In this document: piece after piece, positions 18,741-29,400 of the stretch
How positions within the stretch are numbered: the stretch's first letter is position 1
Layout: each line of letters opens with the position of its first letter
From: Kribbella sp. NBC_01245
GTDB taxonomy: Bacteria > Actinomycetota > Actinomycetes > Propionibacteriales > Kribbellaceae
DNA length: 64,000 nucleotides
NCBI RefSeq assembly: GCF_036226525.1
Contig: NZ_CP108487.1
Span: forward strand, 2,294,001 to 2,358,000
Reading direction: 5' to 3'
The notes under the pieces: generated by a model
Told to the model about the DNA's origin: nothing
The model's input: the letters and a program-made list of their open reading frames with translations, nothing else
Databases searched by the model: none
Translations under genes and position numbers: made by a program

Positions 18741-18882
18741 CACTCACTCCCGAAGATGAGGGTCGGTCATCGGCGACAACCATTGGTCACAGTCCGGCAC
18801 GAACTGATCCGTTCCTGTGACTGGATCCCACACCTTGACGCCGAACTCGTCAACGTTGCCACGAGCAACACCCGATGAATTC

Positions 18883-20043
18883 TCAAACCAAGCGCCGGCG
18901 GGCCCGCACGGCCTCAATGGACCAAGCGAGAGTAGGAGTCAAAGCCTCTGGCTTCGGCCAGCCGTTGATGACCGCGAGCAACTCCAGATAGCGCTGCCGA
19001 CCAGGTTCGGCCGCGCTCTCCAATCGCCTTAGCAACATGGCCCGAAGCTCTTCGTCACTTTCACGACAACCGGCGGATCCAGGACAACCAGCGAATCCCA
19101 CAAACTCCGCAACCAGCTTCGAGACCACAACCTTAGCCGCGGCAGAGCTCGGCTCGACACCCCCTTGCAACGCAGGCCGAACGACCTCCCGAACCGTCGC
19201 AATAAAGCCCCGCCGAACGCCAGCCCCACCGCGACCATCGGTGCCTTCGGAAGTCGACGCAATCGCCACGGCCCGGTCGAGATCAGCCGCATGGTCCTGG
19301 ACCAGCTGACGAATACCTGCGCGAAAGTCGGCCTCACTCATAAGCTCAGCCAGCTCAACCCATGCTTCGACTTGCTCCGGCTCAGGATTCTCCGGCAACT
19401 CAGGCGTCATCGAACGCCTCGCCGCAGCAAACCCACCATCCACCCCACCAACCACCACCCCGCCACGTCGAACCACCACCCGGGATGCATCACTGGACGC
19501 GCTACCCAGACCAGCGGCCGACGCGACACCGCGACCAGCGGCCGGTGCGACGCCAGGTACTCCGGTCGATGCGACACCGCCACCAGCGGTTGGTGTGGTG
19601 GCTGGAGCGGCACTGAATACGTCGTTGAGGAAGTCGTTGATGAGGTGGTGGCGTTCGGCTTCGGAGAGATTCGCGAGTTTGTGCATCAGGTCCAGCTCCT
19701 CGGGGGTAGACCCGCGCTTCGCTACCGCCGTGAGCACCGCACGCCGCAACCGCAGGGTGCGGATCTGCACCGCCAGGGCCTCGGCGTGTGCGGTGGCGAC
19801 GTCGGTCAGCGATACCTCGTGATCGAGCACTTGCTGGATCGTGGCGAGGTCAAGTCCGAGGTCGCGCAGAGTACGCACGAGGTCGAGGCGGGCGACGGCG
19901 TTGAGGTCGTAACGGCGATAGCCGGCCGGGCTCCGGTCAACCGGCAGCACGATCCCGCGATCGGAATAGAACCGCACGGTCTTCACCGAGAGCCCGGTAC
20001 GCCGAGCCAGTTCGCCGATCGAGTACAACGTGCTGCCGTCCAT
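18883..20043 (-). CDS. Large MerR-family regulator with low-complexity linker
   Basis: 386 residues, about twice the usual length. Residues 1-75 are a MerR winged helix (YSIGELARRTGLSVKTVRFY, SPAGYRRYDLNAVARLDLVR), then a coiled coil to about 140. A linker of roughly 65 residues of Gly/Val/Ala/Ser (GVASTGVPGVAPAAGRGVAS) is encoded by imperfect repeats around 19440-19610. The C-terminal 170 residues are a helical domain of unknown function (EAWVELAELMSEADFRAGIR, RQRYLELLAVINGWPKPEAL). ATG 20043 lies 6 nt after the -10 of a MerR-type promoter, so it is probably leaderless and autoregulated. Ligand unknown. Confidence 0.82.
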   Translation of the reverse strand: MDGSTLYSIGELARRTGLSVKTVRFYSDRGIVLPVDRSPAGYRRYDLNAVARLDLVRTLRDLGLDLATIQQVLDHEVSLTDVATAHAEALAVQIRTLRLRRAVLTAVAKRGSTPEELDLMHKLANLSEAERHHLINDFLNDVFSAAPATTPTAGGGVASTGVPGVAPAAGRGVASAAGLGSASSDASRVVVRRGGVVVGGVDGGFAAARRSMTPELPENPEPEQVEAWVELAELMSEADFRAGIRQLVQDHAADLDRAVAIASTSEGTDGRGGAGVRRGFIATVREVVRPALQGGVEPSSAAAKVVVSKLVAEFVGFAGCPGSAGCRESDEELRAMLLRRLESAAEPGRQRYLELLAVINGWPKPEALTPTLAWSIEAVRARRRLV

Positions 20044-20049
20044 GCCCCT

Positions 20050-20080
20050 ACCCTGACGTCTCCCCCCACTGGAGACTCAA
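20050..20080 (-). promoter_or_regulatory. MerR-type 19-bp-spacer promoter of the large MerR gene
   Basis: On the minus strand TTGAGT (-35, 20075-20080) and CAGGGT (-10, 20050-20055) are separated by exactly 19 bp containing the dyad GTCTCC-N7-GGAGAC (20058-20063, 20071-20076). The start codon follows the -10 by 6 nt. Confidence 0.7.
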
Positions 20081-20270
20081 CCGCCACCCCAAGCCCAGCC
20101 GGACGCCTTGACCAGACGCAGTTGAAGCCCTTCGTGACACTTTCGGTGCCGCCATGCGCTGCGGCGAACTCAGGAGGTGAGACCGATCAACGCTGCGACC
20201 AGTCGTGCCTCCCTCCCCCGCATAGCCTAGGGAGTGCCCTCAGAAGGCATCCTGAAAGGCTCGCAACGCT

Positions 20271-21005
20271 ATGCGCTTCACCTCTGAGGCGTCGTCCGAC
20301 GGCGTCTGCGAACAGCTCTTTACCCTTGGCGAGATTCCCGGCGTGCTGTGGACGCCGGAAGGTGCCGTCGGTACTCGCCCCCTGATCGTGATGGGACACG
20401 GCGGTGGCCAGCACAAGTTGGCCCCCGGCATCCAGGCCCATGCGCGCCGTTTCGTGGCCGAGTGCGATGTCGCGGTGGTGGCGGTCGACGTGCTCGGCCA
20501 TGGCGACCGGCCGAGGGACGAGGAGTTCGACCGGCTCGCGACCGAGGAACAGGCTCGCGTGGAGGCCGGGGAAGAGTTGGCTCCACTGCTTGCCGGCTTC
20601 CAGGAATTCGTAGCCCGCCCGACCGTCACGGAATGGCAGGTGGTGCTGGATGCAGTCCAGCAGCTCGAGTACGTCGGCGCCGGTCCGGTGGGCTACTGGG
20701 GGCTCTCGCTGGGGTGCGGACTCGGTGTTCCGTTTGTTGCCGCCGAACCGCGGGTCCGCGCGGCGGTGTTGGGCCTGTGCGGGGCTGCCCTGGTCTCGGC
20801 CGAGGACGCCGCGGGGATCACCGTCCCGGTGGAGTTCCTGGTGCAGTGGGACGATGAGCGGGTGCCGCGTGACCAGAGCTTGGCGCTGTTTGACGCCTTC
20901 GCCTCAGTCGAGAAGACGCTGCACGCCAACCCCGGCAAGCACGGGGAGATCCCGGGCTTCGAGCTGGACAGCACGCTGAGGTTCTTCTCCCGGCACCTCG
21001 CCTGA
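20271..21005 (+). CDS. Alpha/beta-hydrolase fold protein
   Basis: 244 residues, cytoplasmic. The fold shows LIVMGHGGGQHKLAPG (oxyanion region, residues 38-53), DVAVVAVDVLGHGDRP, the nucleophile elbow GYWGLSLGCGLG (Ser near 145), an acid after VEFLVQWDDERVPRD and a C-terminal His in NPGKHGEIPG. It resembles dienelactone-hydrolase-like or small-esterase branches of the family. Substrate is not predictable from sequence or context. It is convergent with recX; the 132 bp between them contain a 16-bp direct repeat (21084-21099 and 21112-21127) and no gene. Confidence 0.78.
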   Translation: MRFTSEASSDGVCEQLFTLGEIPGVLWTPEGAVGTRPLIVMGHGGGQHKLAPGIQAHARRFVAECDVAVVAVDVLGHGDRPRDEEFDRLATEEQARVEAGEELAPLLAGFQEFVARPTVTEWQVVLDAVQQLEYVGAGPVGYWGLSLGCGLGVPFVAAEPRVRAAVLGLCGAALVSAEDAAGITVPVEFLVQWDDERVPRDQSLALFDAFASVEKTLHANPGKHGEIPGFELDSTLRFFSRHLA

Positions 21006-21137
21006 TACCGCCGCCTTCAGTCCGCGACCGCGCCGGCGCCGCTGACCGACGACGCGCCGATCCGCATCCAGACCGGAGTCGGGTACTCGCCTTCCGGTGT
21101 CGGTGTCGTTCTACTCGCCTTCCGGTGCCAGAGTCGC

Positions 21138-21858
21138 CTACTCGGTTTCCAGGCCGGAGTCGTTGAGGAGGGGTAGTTCCTCGTCGGAGGCGGCCATCTC
21201 TTCTTTGATGATCGACATGGCCACGCCGCCCGGGTATCCCTTGCGGGCGAGCATGCCGAGTAGGCGACGCATGGCGACTTGCCGTTCCAGATTGCGCATG
21301 GACGGCAGCTTGCGCCGTACTAGTGCTCGCGCGGTTTCGGCTTCTTGCTCGGGCTCGAGTTCGCCGAGGGCGTCTCGGGCCAGCTCATCGTCGACGCCCT
21401 TGCGGCGTAGCTCCTGGGCCAGCGCACGACTGGCCAGACCTCGGCTGCGGTGACGGGACTCGACCCAGGCACTGGCGAAAGCGGCGTCGTCGATCAGGCC
21501 GACCTCGCCGAAACGGTCCAGCACCTTGGCCGCGACCTCGTCCGGAATGTCCCTCGCGGCGAGCGCATCGGCAAGCTCCGAACGCGTCCTCGCCTTGACG
21601 GAGAGCTTGTCGAGCACGATCGTGCGGGCCACCGACTCCGGGTCGGAAGGCCCGTCGAGCGCGGGATCCATCGGCTCATCCCCGGGCGGCTGAGACCCGG
21701 ACCTCTTCGAGCCGGAGCCCCGAGACCCGAACCCCTGGGAGCCCGACCGCTGGGACCCGGACTTCTGGCCTCCGGCGGACCGGGACTTCTTTGGCCAGGA
21801 GCCCTGGCCGGACCCGAACCGGCGTTGTTCCTGCCCGCTCGGGTCCGACTCGAAGCCG

Positions 21859-21872
<14 letters not shown>
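21138..21872 (-). CDS. recX: Regulatory protein RecX with extended N-terminus
   Basis: 244 residues. The RecX core of three-helix repeats spans about residues 75-235 ([60 protein letters not shown]). RecX binds inside the RecA filament groove and limits recombinase activity. The 65 residues before the core are a Ser/Gly/Arg/Gln low-complexity segment ([18 protein letters not shown]), absent from typical RecX. ATG 21872 lies 14 bp inside the 3' end of recA in another frame, so the pair is translationally coupled. Genes order recA-recX is standard for the phylum. Confidence 0.9.
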
Positions 21873-22926
<1,054 letters not shown>

Positions 22927-23091
22927 CTGACTGCCACCTAACCCATCTGAATCGGGGCCACTGTCGCAGCGACCCGGAGGAAATCTTTGTCACCGGAGAG
23001 GTTATGAGTCTGCACCGACATTTTCTGGTGCGATGGCGAATCTGTGGACAACCGGGCCGCCTCAGACCTGGACCTCTGACCACAAACTATC

Positions 23092-23107
23092 CCGAACACC
23101 TGTTCGA
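23092..23107. promoter_or_regulatory. LexA (SOS) box between recA and its divergent neighbour
   Basis: The core CGAACACCTGTTCGA matches 15 of 16 positions of the actinobacterial LexA consensus TCGAAC-N4-GTTCGA; only the first base differs. A box with the same core occurs at 32066-32081. Facing recA it is followed by GATAGTTT, a -10-like sequence, so it would cover the recA -35 region. It is also 80 bp upstream of the -10 of the divergent gene at 23186. Confidence 0.85.
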
Positions 23108-23185
23108 ACCGCAAATGACACGCCGACGGGCTTCGAATCAGATCCTCAGGCCTCGGTGGCCGCCGCAGACCTTACGCTGACGGGC

Positions 23186-23989
23186 GTGAGCGACCGTCCT
23201 GACATTCCCGATTCCGCCGTCATCCTTGCCCTCAGCAAGGTCGAGTTCGGCCTCGATGCCGTGCTCGACTCGTTGCGGGGCCAAGACCCGTTCGGCATCC
23301 GCACGGCCCTCGCGGAGTACTCCGCCCAGGAGAAGCCGAATCTGGCCGAGAAGGGCCTGATCCTCGCGATCGAGCGGCTGCTGAAGATGAAGGTGCCAGG
23401 ACACGCGGAGTGGCCCACCCTGCCGTTGGCGGAGCGCTGTGACTGGTGGGTCGAACGCCTCGGCGGATTCGCCGCGGTGATCGCGGGCCTGCCGAGGATC
23501 AGTGGCGCCGCCGCCGACCGCTTCCCGGTGCAGGACACCCTCGGCGCCTCGGTGCAGGCCATGGTGATCGGCGCGATCTGCCGGGAGTACGGCGTCGAGG
23601 CGCATGCCGACCGCACGGCCGTGATGGCCCGCGTGCTGACCGGCCGCGCGATCACGCCGGACATCGTGCTCGAGAACGACGACCCGACCGCCGCCGGCAA
23701 GAACGTCGCCAAGGAACTCGGACTCGGCGAGAAGGGCGAGGACGGCGGCCTGCGGCACGGCATCAAGCTGATCTGGCGGATCAGCAAGATGCTCACCGGC
23801 CTCAACGACCTGTTCGAAGAACGCCCGCGCGGCAGCCTCGGCGCCCGCGCGCTCGGCAAACTCCCGGGCGTCGGCATCGTCGGCGGCTTCTTCGATGAGC
23901 GAAAAGGTATCCGCAAGGCCGCCTACGCCGCCGCCGACCTGGTCCACACCGGTACCTTCCGCACCCCGGCCACTCCCCAAACCTCCTAA
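23186..23989 (+). CDS. Conserved hypothetical protein divergent from recA
   Basis: 267 residues; not recognised. It is mainly alpha-helical, soluble, with no signal peptide: SAVILALSKVEFGLDAVLDS, ERCDWWVERLGGFAAVIAGL, RHGIKLIWRISKMLTGLNDL, and a Gly/Arg-rich stretch GSLGARALGKLPGVGIVGGF near the end. GTG at 23186 is chosen because TACGCT (23173-23178) lies exactly 7 nt before it, a leaderless arrangement; the in-frame ATG at 23033 would place the N-terminus across the recA control region with non-conserved-looking sequence. The shared LexA box suggests, but does not prove, damage control. A strong terminator follows. Confidence 0.7.
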   Translation: MSDRPDIPDSAVILALSKVEFGLDAVLDSLRGQDPFGIRTALAEYSAQEKPNLAEKGLILAIERLLKMKVPGHAEWPTLPLAERCDWWVERLGGFAAVIAGLPRISGAAADRFPVQDTLGASVQAMVIGAICREYGVEAHADRTAVMARVLTGRAITPDIVLENDDPTAAGKNVAKELGLGEKGEDGGLRHGIKLIWRISKMLTGLNDLFEERPRGSLGARALGKLPGVGIVGGFFDERKGIRKAAYAAADLVHTGTFRTPATPQTS

Positions 23990-24007
23990 ACCCGCAGGAA
24001 ATACGCA

Positions 24008-24041
24008 GCGCCCGGACCTTCAAACCGAAGGCTCCGGGCGC
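24008..24041. terminator. Strong bidirectional hairpin terminator
   Basis: GCGCCCGGA (24008-24016) pairs with TCCGGGCGC (24033-24041), and inside them CCTTC pairs with GAAGG with one bulged C; the loop is AAACC. It lies between the convergent gene ending at 23989 and the DUF3046 gene ending at 24065. Confidence 0.85.
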
Positions 24042-24064
24042 AACGTCGTACAGCTAAAAGGTGA

Positions 24065-24259
24065 TCAGCGGTCGCGGGGTGGCAACTGCAGGTGTGCCCA
24101 GACGGCACGCCAGACCGTTTTGGCGTGTTCGCCCGCGGCGAAGGCCTCCTGGACCGTGCGGCCGTCGAGCTCGGGCAGGGACTGGGTCTCGGCCCAAGTG
24201 CGCGAGTACGCCGGACCGAGATGCCGGTCCATGCGATCCCAGAATTCGGTGAGCCTCAT
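24065..24259 (-). CDS. DUF3046 protein
   Basis: 64 residues: MRLTEFWDRMDRHLGPAYSR at the start and KTVWRAVWAHLQLPPRDR at the end. This matches the short DUF3046 family, found in actinobacteria close to recA. Function unknown; no cysteines, no membrane segment. SD GGAAGG lies just before the ATG. It starts 7 bp after the rmlB stop, so it is probably cotranscribed with rmlB. Confidence 0.85.
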   Translation of the reverse strand: MRLTEFWDRMDRHLGPAYSRTWAETQSLPELDGRTVQEAFAAGEHAKTVWRAVWAHLQLPPRDR

Positions 24260-24266
24260 ACCTTCC

Positions 24267-25250
24267 TCAGGATTGCGGGTATTTCAGGGGGCGCCACCAG
24301 TTCTCGTTCGCGCGGAACCAGGCGATGGTGTCGGCCAGACCCGAGTCGAAGTCGTGCCGCGGCTGATAGCCCAGTTCGTCGCGGATCTTGTTCCAGTTCA
24401 CCGAATAACGCCGGTCGTGGCCCTTGCGGTCCTCGACGTAGCGGATGCTCTCCTCGCCCTTGCCGAAGGCGCCGACCAGGCGATCGGTCAGCTCGCGGTT
24501 GGTGAGCTCGGTGCCACCGCCGATGTTGTAGACCTCGCCCGGCCGGCCACCGCGCAGCACCTTCTCGATGCCCTGGCAGTGGTCGTCGACGTGCAGCCAG
24601 TCGCGCACGTTCAGCCCGTCACCGTACAACGGGACCTGCTCGCCCTCGACCAGGTTCGTGACGAAGAGCGGAATGACCTTCTCCGGGTACTGGTACGGGC
24701 CGTAGTTGTTCGAGCAACGCGTGACCCGCACATCCAGACCGTGGGTCCGGTGGTACGACAGCGCGACCAGATCGCTCGAGGCCTTCGAAGCGGCGTACGG
24801 CGAATTGGGCTGCAGCGGGTCGGTCTCGGGCCACGAGCCTTCGGCGATCGAGCCGTAGACCTCGTCGGTCGAGACGTGCACGAACGGGCCGACGCCGTGC
24901 CGGAGCGCGGCCTCGAGCAGCACCTGGGTGCCGAGCACGTTCGTCACCACGAACTGGGTGGCGCCCGCGATCGACCGGTCCACATGCGACTCGGCGGCGA
25001 AGTGCACCACCGCGTCGTGGCCGGGCATCGCGGCGTTGACCTGGTCCAGATCGGTGATGTCGCCCTTGACGAACTCGAAGCCCGGCTGGTCCTTCACCGG
25101 GTCGAGGTTCGCCAGGTTACCCGCGTAGCTGAGCGAGTCGAACACCGTGACGGCCACGTCCGCGCCCAGCTCGGGGTAACCGCCGGACAAGGCCGTCCGG
25201 ACGAAGTGGGAGCCGATGAAACCGGCACCACCGGTGACGAAGATCTTCAC
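24267..25250 (-). CDS. rmlB: dTDP-glucose 4,6-dehydratase
   Basis: 327 residues, an extended short-chain dehydrogenase. NAD-binding TGGAGFIGSHFV at residues 6-17; DVAVTVFDSLSYAGN; catalytic STDEVYGS with the Asp-Glu pair; YAASK with Tyr and Lys of the active site; sugar-binding RCSNNYGPYQYPEKVIPLFV. It dehydrates dTDP-glucose to dTDP-4-keto-6-deoxyglucose, precursor of dTDP-rhamnose and other deoxysugars for the cell envelope. rmlA, C and D are not in the window. It begins 8 bp after the lipoprotein stop, with SD GAGGAG, and precedes DUF3046. Confidence 0.92.
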   Translation of the reverse strand: MKIFVTGGAGFIGSHFVRTALSGGYPELGADVAVTVFDSLSYAGNLANLDPVKDQPGFEFVKGDITDLDQVNAAMPGHDAVVHFAAESHVDRSIAGATQFVVTNVLGTQVLLEAALRHGVGPFVHVSTDEVYGSIAEGSWPETDPLQPNSPYAASKASSDLVALSYHRTHGLDVRVTRCSNNYGPYQYPEKVIPLFVTNLVEGEQVPLYGDGLNVRDWLHVDDHCQGIEKVLRGGRPGEVYNIGGGTELTNRELTDRLVGAFGKGEESIRYVEDRKGHDRRYSVNWNKIRDELGYQPRHDFDSGLADTIAWFRANENWWRPLKYPQS

Positions 25251-25258
25251 GTCGCTCC

Positions 25259-26389
25259 TCAGGACTGCTGGCCGTCAGAGCCAGGACCCTGCGGCGGTTG
25301 CGTCCACTGACCCGGCTGGCCCTGCGGCGGCTGACCAGGCTGACCGGGGCCAGGCTGACCCCACTGACCCGGCTGCGGCTGACCCGGCTGTCCCTGGCCG
25401 GGCTGCTGACCCCAGCCACCCTGACCGGGCTGACCCTGACCGGGCTGACCTTGTCCAGGCTGGCCCTGTCCGGGCTGACCCCACTGACCAGGCTGCGGCT
25501 GCTGCGGCTGGCCCTGGCCCGGCTGCGGCTGCCCCGGTTGGCCGTACGGTCCCGGCTGGCCCGGGTACTGCTGGCCCTGGCCAGGCTGACCCCACTGACC
25601 CGGCTGCGGCTGACCCGGCTGGCCCTGCTGACCCGGGTACTGCCCCGGACCCGGCTGACCCGGGTACTGCCCGGGACCAGGCTGGCCGCCGTACGGCTGC
25701 TGACCCCACTGACCGCCCTGCGGGTACTGCTGGCCCGGGAACTGCTGACCGCCACCACCGCGACGGCCCTTGAGCACGAAGAAGGCCACGGCACCAGCGG
25801 CCAGGAGGATCGCCACGACCAGCACGATGATCAGCCAGATCGGGAAACCGCCACCGGCGCCGGAGACCAGGCGCACCGAGTTCAGCTTGGTGGGGTCGGT
25901 GTAGGTGGCCGTGCGGCCGCTCACGTCGGCACCATCGTCGTGCTCGGTGATCTTGCCGGGCATGGTGATCTTCAACTTCACATCGGGAGTGCCGGCACCT
26001 GGCGGGACCTCGGTGGCCTTACCGCTCGAGGTGACGACGAAGTTGTCGCCCTGCTTCTCGAACTTCACGCCGCCGAGCGAGCTGCCGGACATCTTGTCGA
26101 ACGGCACGCCGTCCATGGTGCACTCGGTACCGATGTACTTGTCGTCGTCATAGGCCTTGCATTGGACGCCCTCGGTGGCCGTCTCCTTGAGCGACTTCTC
26201 GATCTGCGCCCGGGTCGCGTCGATCGACTGACCGGTGGACTGCAGGAGCTGTTTGTCGACACCCAGCAACATCTTGCCGGACACCGTCTCGTTCGAATTG
26301 ACCTTGAGGTCGGCGTCGACCTTCATGCAGCCGGTCAGGGCGACAACACAGGCGACCACCAGCAGGGTGGCCCGGGCACGGATCTTCAT
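25259..26389 (-). CDS. LppM-type membrane lipoprotein with Gln/Gly/Pro-rich cytoplasmic tail
   Basis: 376 residues. Lipobox ALTGC gives a lipidated Cys near residue 21. The outer domain (about 22-190) resembles Lpp[41 protein letters not shown], with a likely disulfide. A transmembrane helix ([20 protein letters not shown]) and basic KGRRGGGG follow. The last 165 residues are PGQ/WGQ/YPGQ repeats, predicted disordered and cytoplasmic. LppM in mycobacteria is linked to phagosome trafficking; in a soil actinomycete an envelope role is only inferred. It is divergent from lhr (63 bp apart) and upstream of rmlB. Confidence 0.78.
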   Translation of the reverse strand: MKIRARATLLVVACVVALTGCMKVDADLKVNSNETVSGKMLLGVDKQLLQSTGQSIDATRAQIEKSLKETATEGVQCKAYDDDKYIGTECTMDGVPFDKMSGSSLGGVKFEKQGDNFVVTSSGKATEVPPGAGTPDVKLKITMPGKITEHDDGADVSGRTATYTDPTKLNSVRLVSGAGGGFPIWLIIVLVVAILLAAGAVAFFVLKGRRGGGGQQFPGQQYPQGGQWGQQPYGGQPGPGQYPGQPGPGQYPGQQGQPGQPQPGQWGQPGQGQQYPGQPGPYGQPGQPQPGQGQPQQPQPGQWGQPGQGQPGQGQPGQGQPGQGGWGQQPGQGQPGQPQPGQWGQPGPGQPGQPPQGQPGQWTQPPQGPGSDGQQS

Positions 26390-26452
26390 GCCGCAGATCA
26401 TTGCAGACGCCGGGGACCAAAACTTGTCGGTGGTGCCGTGCAAGATGGATCC

Positions 26453-29400
26453 GTGACCAGATCCACCGCACTCGACCGTTTCTCGCCCGCGACGCGGGCG
26501 TGGTTCGGCGACGTCTTCGATGCCGCGACCCAGGCTCAGCTCGGCGCCTGGGACGCGATCAGTGCCGGCCGGGACGCGCTGGTGGTGGCCCCGACCGGCT
26601 CCGGCAAGACGCTGGCGGCCTTCCTCTGGGCGCTGGACCGGCTCGCCACCACGCCACCGCCGACCGATCCCAAGCTGCGCTGCCGAGTGCTGTACGTGTC
26701 GCCGCTGAAGGCGCTCGCGGTCGACGTCGAGCGCAACCTGCGTGCCCCACTGATCGGCATCCGCGAGACCGCGCGACGGCTCGGCGAGGCGCCGGTCGAC
26801 GTGGAGGTCGCGGTCCGATCGGGCGATACGCCGGCCTCGGAGCGCCGCCGCTTCGTGACGAGACCGGCGGATGTCCTGATCACCACGCCCGAGTCGTTGT
26901 TCCTGATACTCACCTCGCAGGCGCGCGATTCGCTGCGTGGCGTGGAGACCGTGATCGTCGACGAGGTGCACGCCGTCGCGGGGACCAAGCGTGGCGCTCA
27001 CCTCGCGTTGACTTTGGAGCGGCTCGACGCCTTGCTGCCGAAGCCGGCGCAGCGGATCGGCCTGTCCGCGACCGTCCGGCCGGTGGAGGAGGTCGCGCGT
27101 TTCCTCGGCGGCGAGCACCCGGTCGACGTCGTACAGCCTGCATTTGAGAAGCAGTGGGACCTCAGCGTCGTCGTGCCGGTGGAGGACATGGCCGCCCTCG
27201 GCGATACCGAGGTCCAGGTGTCCGGTCCGGCCGCGGGGCCGCCGCGCCATGCCTCGATCTGGCCGCATGTCGAGGAGCATGTGGCCGACCTGATCGCGGC
27301 ACACCGCTCGACCATCGTCTTCGCGAACTCGCGCCGTCTGGCCGAGCGCCTCACCGCCCGGCTGAACGAGATCGCCGCCGAGCGGGCCGGGGTCGAACTG
27401 CCCGACGAGGGTTCGCCCGCCCAGATCATGGCCCAGTCGGGTGCCGCGCTGGCCGCTCCCCCGCTCGTCGCCAAGGCGCATCACGGTTCCGTCAGTAAGG
27501 AGCAGCGCGCGCTGATCGAGGCGGACCTGAAGTCGGGGCGATTGCCGTGTGTCGTCGCCACTAGCAGTCTCGAGCTCGGTATCGACATGGGCGCGGTCGA
27601 TCTGGTCATCCAGGTCGAGGCGCCGCCGTCGGTCGCGAGTGGGCTGCAACGTGTCGGCCGCGCTGGACACCAGGTCGGCGCGGTGTCGCGAGGCGTGCTC
27701 TTCCCGAAGTTCCGTGGTGACCTGATCGATACGGCCGTCGTCGTGCAGCGCATGCGGGACGGCCAGATCGAGAGCCTGCACATCCCGGCCAATCCGCTCG
27801 ACGTGCTCGCCCAGCAGATCGTCTCGATCGTCAGCCTCGACGCGGTCGACGTCGAAGAGCTGTTCAGGTTGGTACGACGTGCCGCACCGTTCACGTCGTT
27901 GCCGCGATCGGCCTTCGACGGCGTGCTTGACATGCTGTCCGGGCGTTATCCGTCGGATGAGTTCGCCGAGCTCCGGCCACGGATCGTCTTCGATCGCGTC
28001 AGCGGCGAGATCACCGGCCGTCCCGGGGCCCAGCGGCTGGCCGTGACCAGTGGCGGGACCATCCCGGATCGCGGTCTGTTCGGCGTTTTCCTGGTCGGCG
28101 AATCGACCAATCACCGGGTCGGCGAGCTCGACGAGGAGATGGTCTACGAATCGCGGGTGGGTGACGTCTTCACCCTCGGCGCCTCCAGCTGGCGGATCGA
28201 GGACATCACGCACGACCGGGTGCTGGTCTCTCCCGCGCCTGGTCAGCCCGGGCGATTGCCGTTCTGGAAGGGCGATGCCGTCGGGCGTCCGGCCGAGCTC
28301 GGTGCCGCAACCGGGGCCTTCGTGCGCACGATGGCCGCCCTGCCGAAGGCGAAGGCGATCAAACGCGCACGCGATGGCGGGCTGGACGAGTTCGCCGCCG
28401 ACAACCTCGTCTCGTATCTGGCCGAGCAACGCGACGCCACCGGCCGCGTGCCGGATGACCTCACCATCGTGGTCGAGCGCTTCCGCGACGAGCTGGGCGA
28501 CTGGCGCGTCTGCGTGCACTCGCCGTACGGCGGTCAGGTGCACGGGCCGTGGGCTCTCGCGATCGCGGCCCGGTTGCGTGAGCGGTATGGGATGGACGCC
28601 CAGTCGGTGTCGGGCGATGACGGCATCGTGCTGCGTCTGCCTGAGACCGACGAGCCGCCGCCTGGTGCGGAGTTGGTGTTGTTCGACCCGACCGAGATCG
28701 AGGAGCTGATCACCACCGAGGTGGGCGGTTCGGCCTTGTTCGCCTCGCGATTCCGGGAGTGCGCGGCGCGGGCGCTGCTGCTGCCGAGGCGTAATCCGGG
28801 GCGTCGCTCACCCCTTTGGCAGCAGCGACAGCGGTCGGCCCAGCTGCTCAGTGTCGCCTCGAAGTACGGGTCATTCCCGATCGTGCTGGAGGCCTTGCGG
28901 GAGTGCCTGCAGGACGTCTACGACATCGACGCGCTGAAGGACCTGCTCACGGGGATCAGTGAGCGACGCATCGCGGTCGTGGAGGTCGAGACGCCTGAGG
29001 CCTCACCTTTCGCGAAGTCGCTGCTCTTCGGCTATGTCGGCGCCTTTATGTACGAAGGCGATACGCCGCTCGCCGAGAAGCGTGCCGCCGCGCTCTCGTT
29101 GGACCAGTCCTTGCTGGCGGAGCTGCTCGGCAAGACGGAGTTGCGCGAGCTGCTCGACGCCGAGGTCGTGCTCCGGACGGAGGCTGAGCTGCAACGGCTC
29201 GCGGAGGATCGACGCGCACGCGACGAAGAGGGGCTGTTCGACGTACTGCGGCTGGTCGGGCCGTTGTCGGTCGACGCGGCCACGAAGCGTTCGGTGGATG
29301 GCGCTGATGCCGAGACCTGGCTGACCGAATTGGCCGCCGCTCGGCGAGTGGTGCGGGTCCGGATGGCCGGCGAGCACCGATGGGCCGTCGTGGAGGATGT

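Noticed and set aside
17916..18882. Toxin-antitoxin module
   Set aside because: No small toxin-like frame flanks the MT0933-type gene on either side.
19400..19620. Short tandem repeats considered as a non-coding repeat array
   Set aside because: They lie in frame inside the large MerR gene and encode its Gly/Val/Ala linker.
25262..25760. CRISPR-like tandem repeats
   Set aside because: The repeats are in frame and encode PGQ/WGQ units with no unique spacers, so they are a protein repeat.
26400..28543. Long minus-strand open frame running from the LppM-like gene through lhr
   Set aside because: The part antisense to lhr has no domain. The lipoprotein signal and lipobox fix the real start at 26389.
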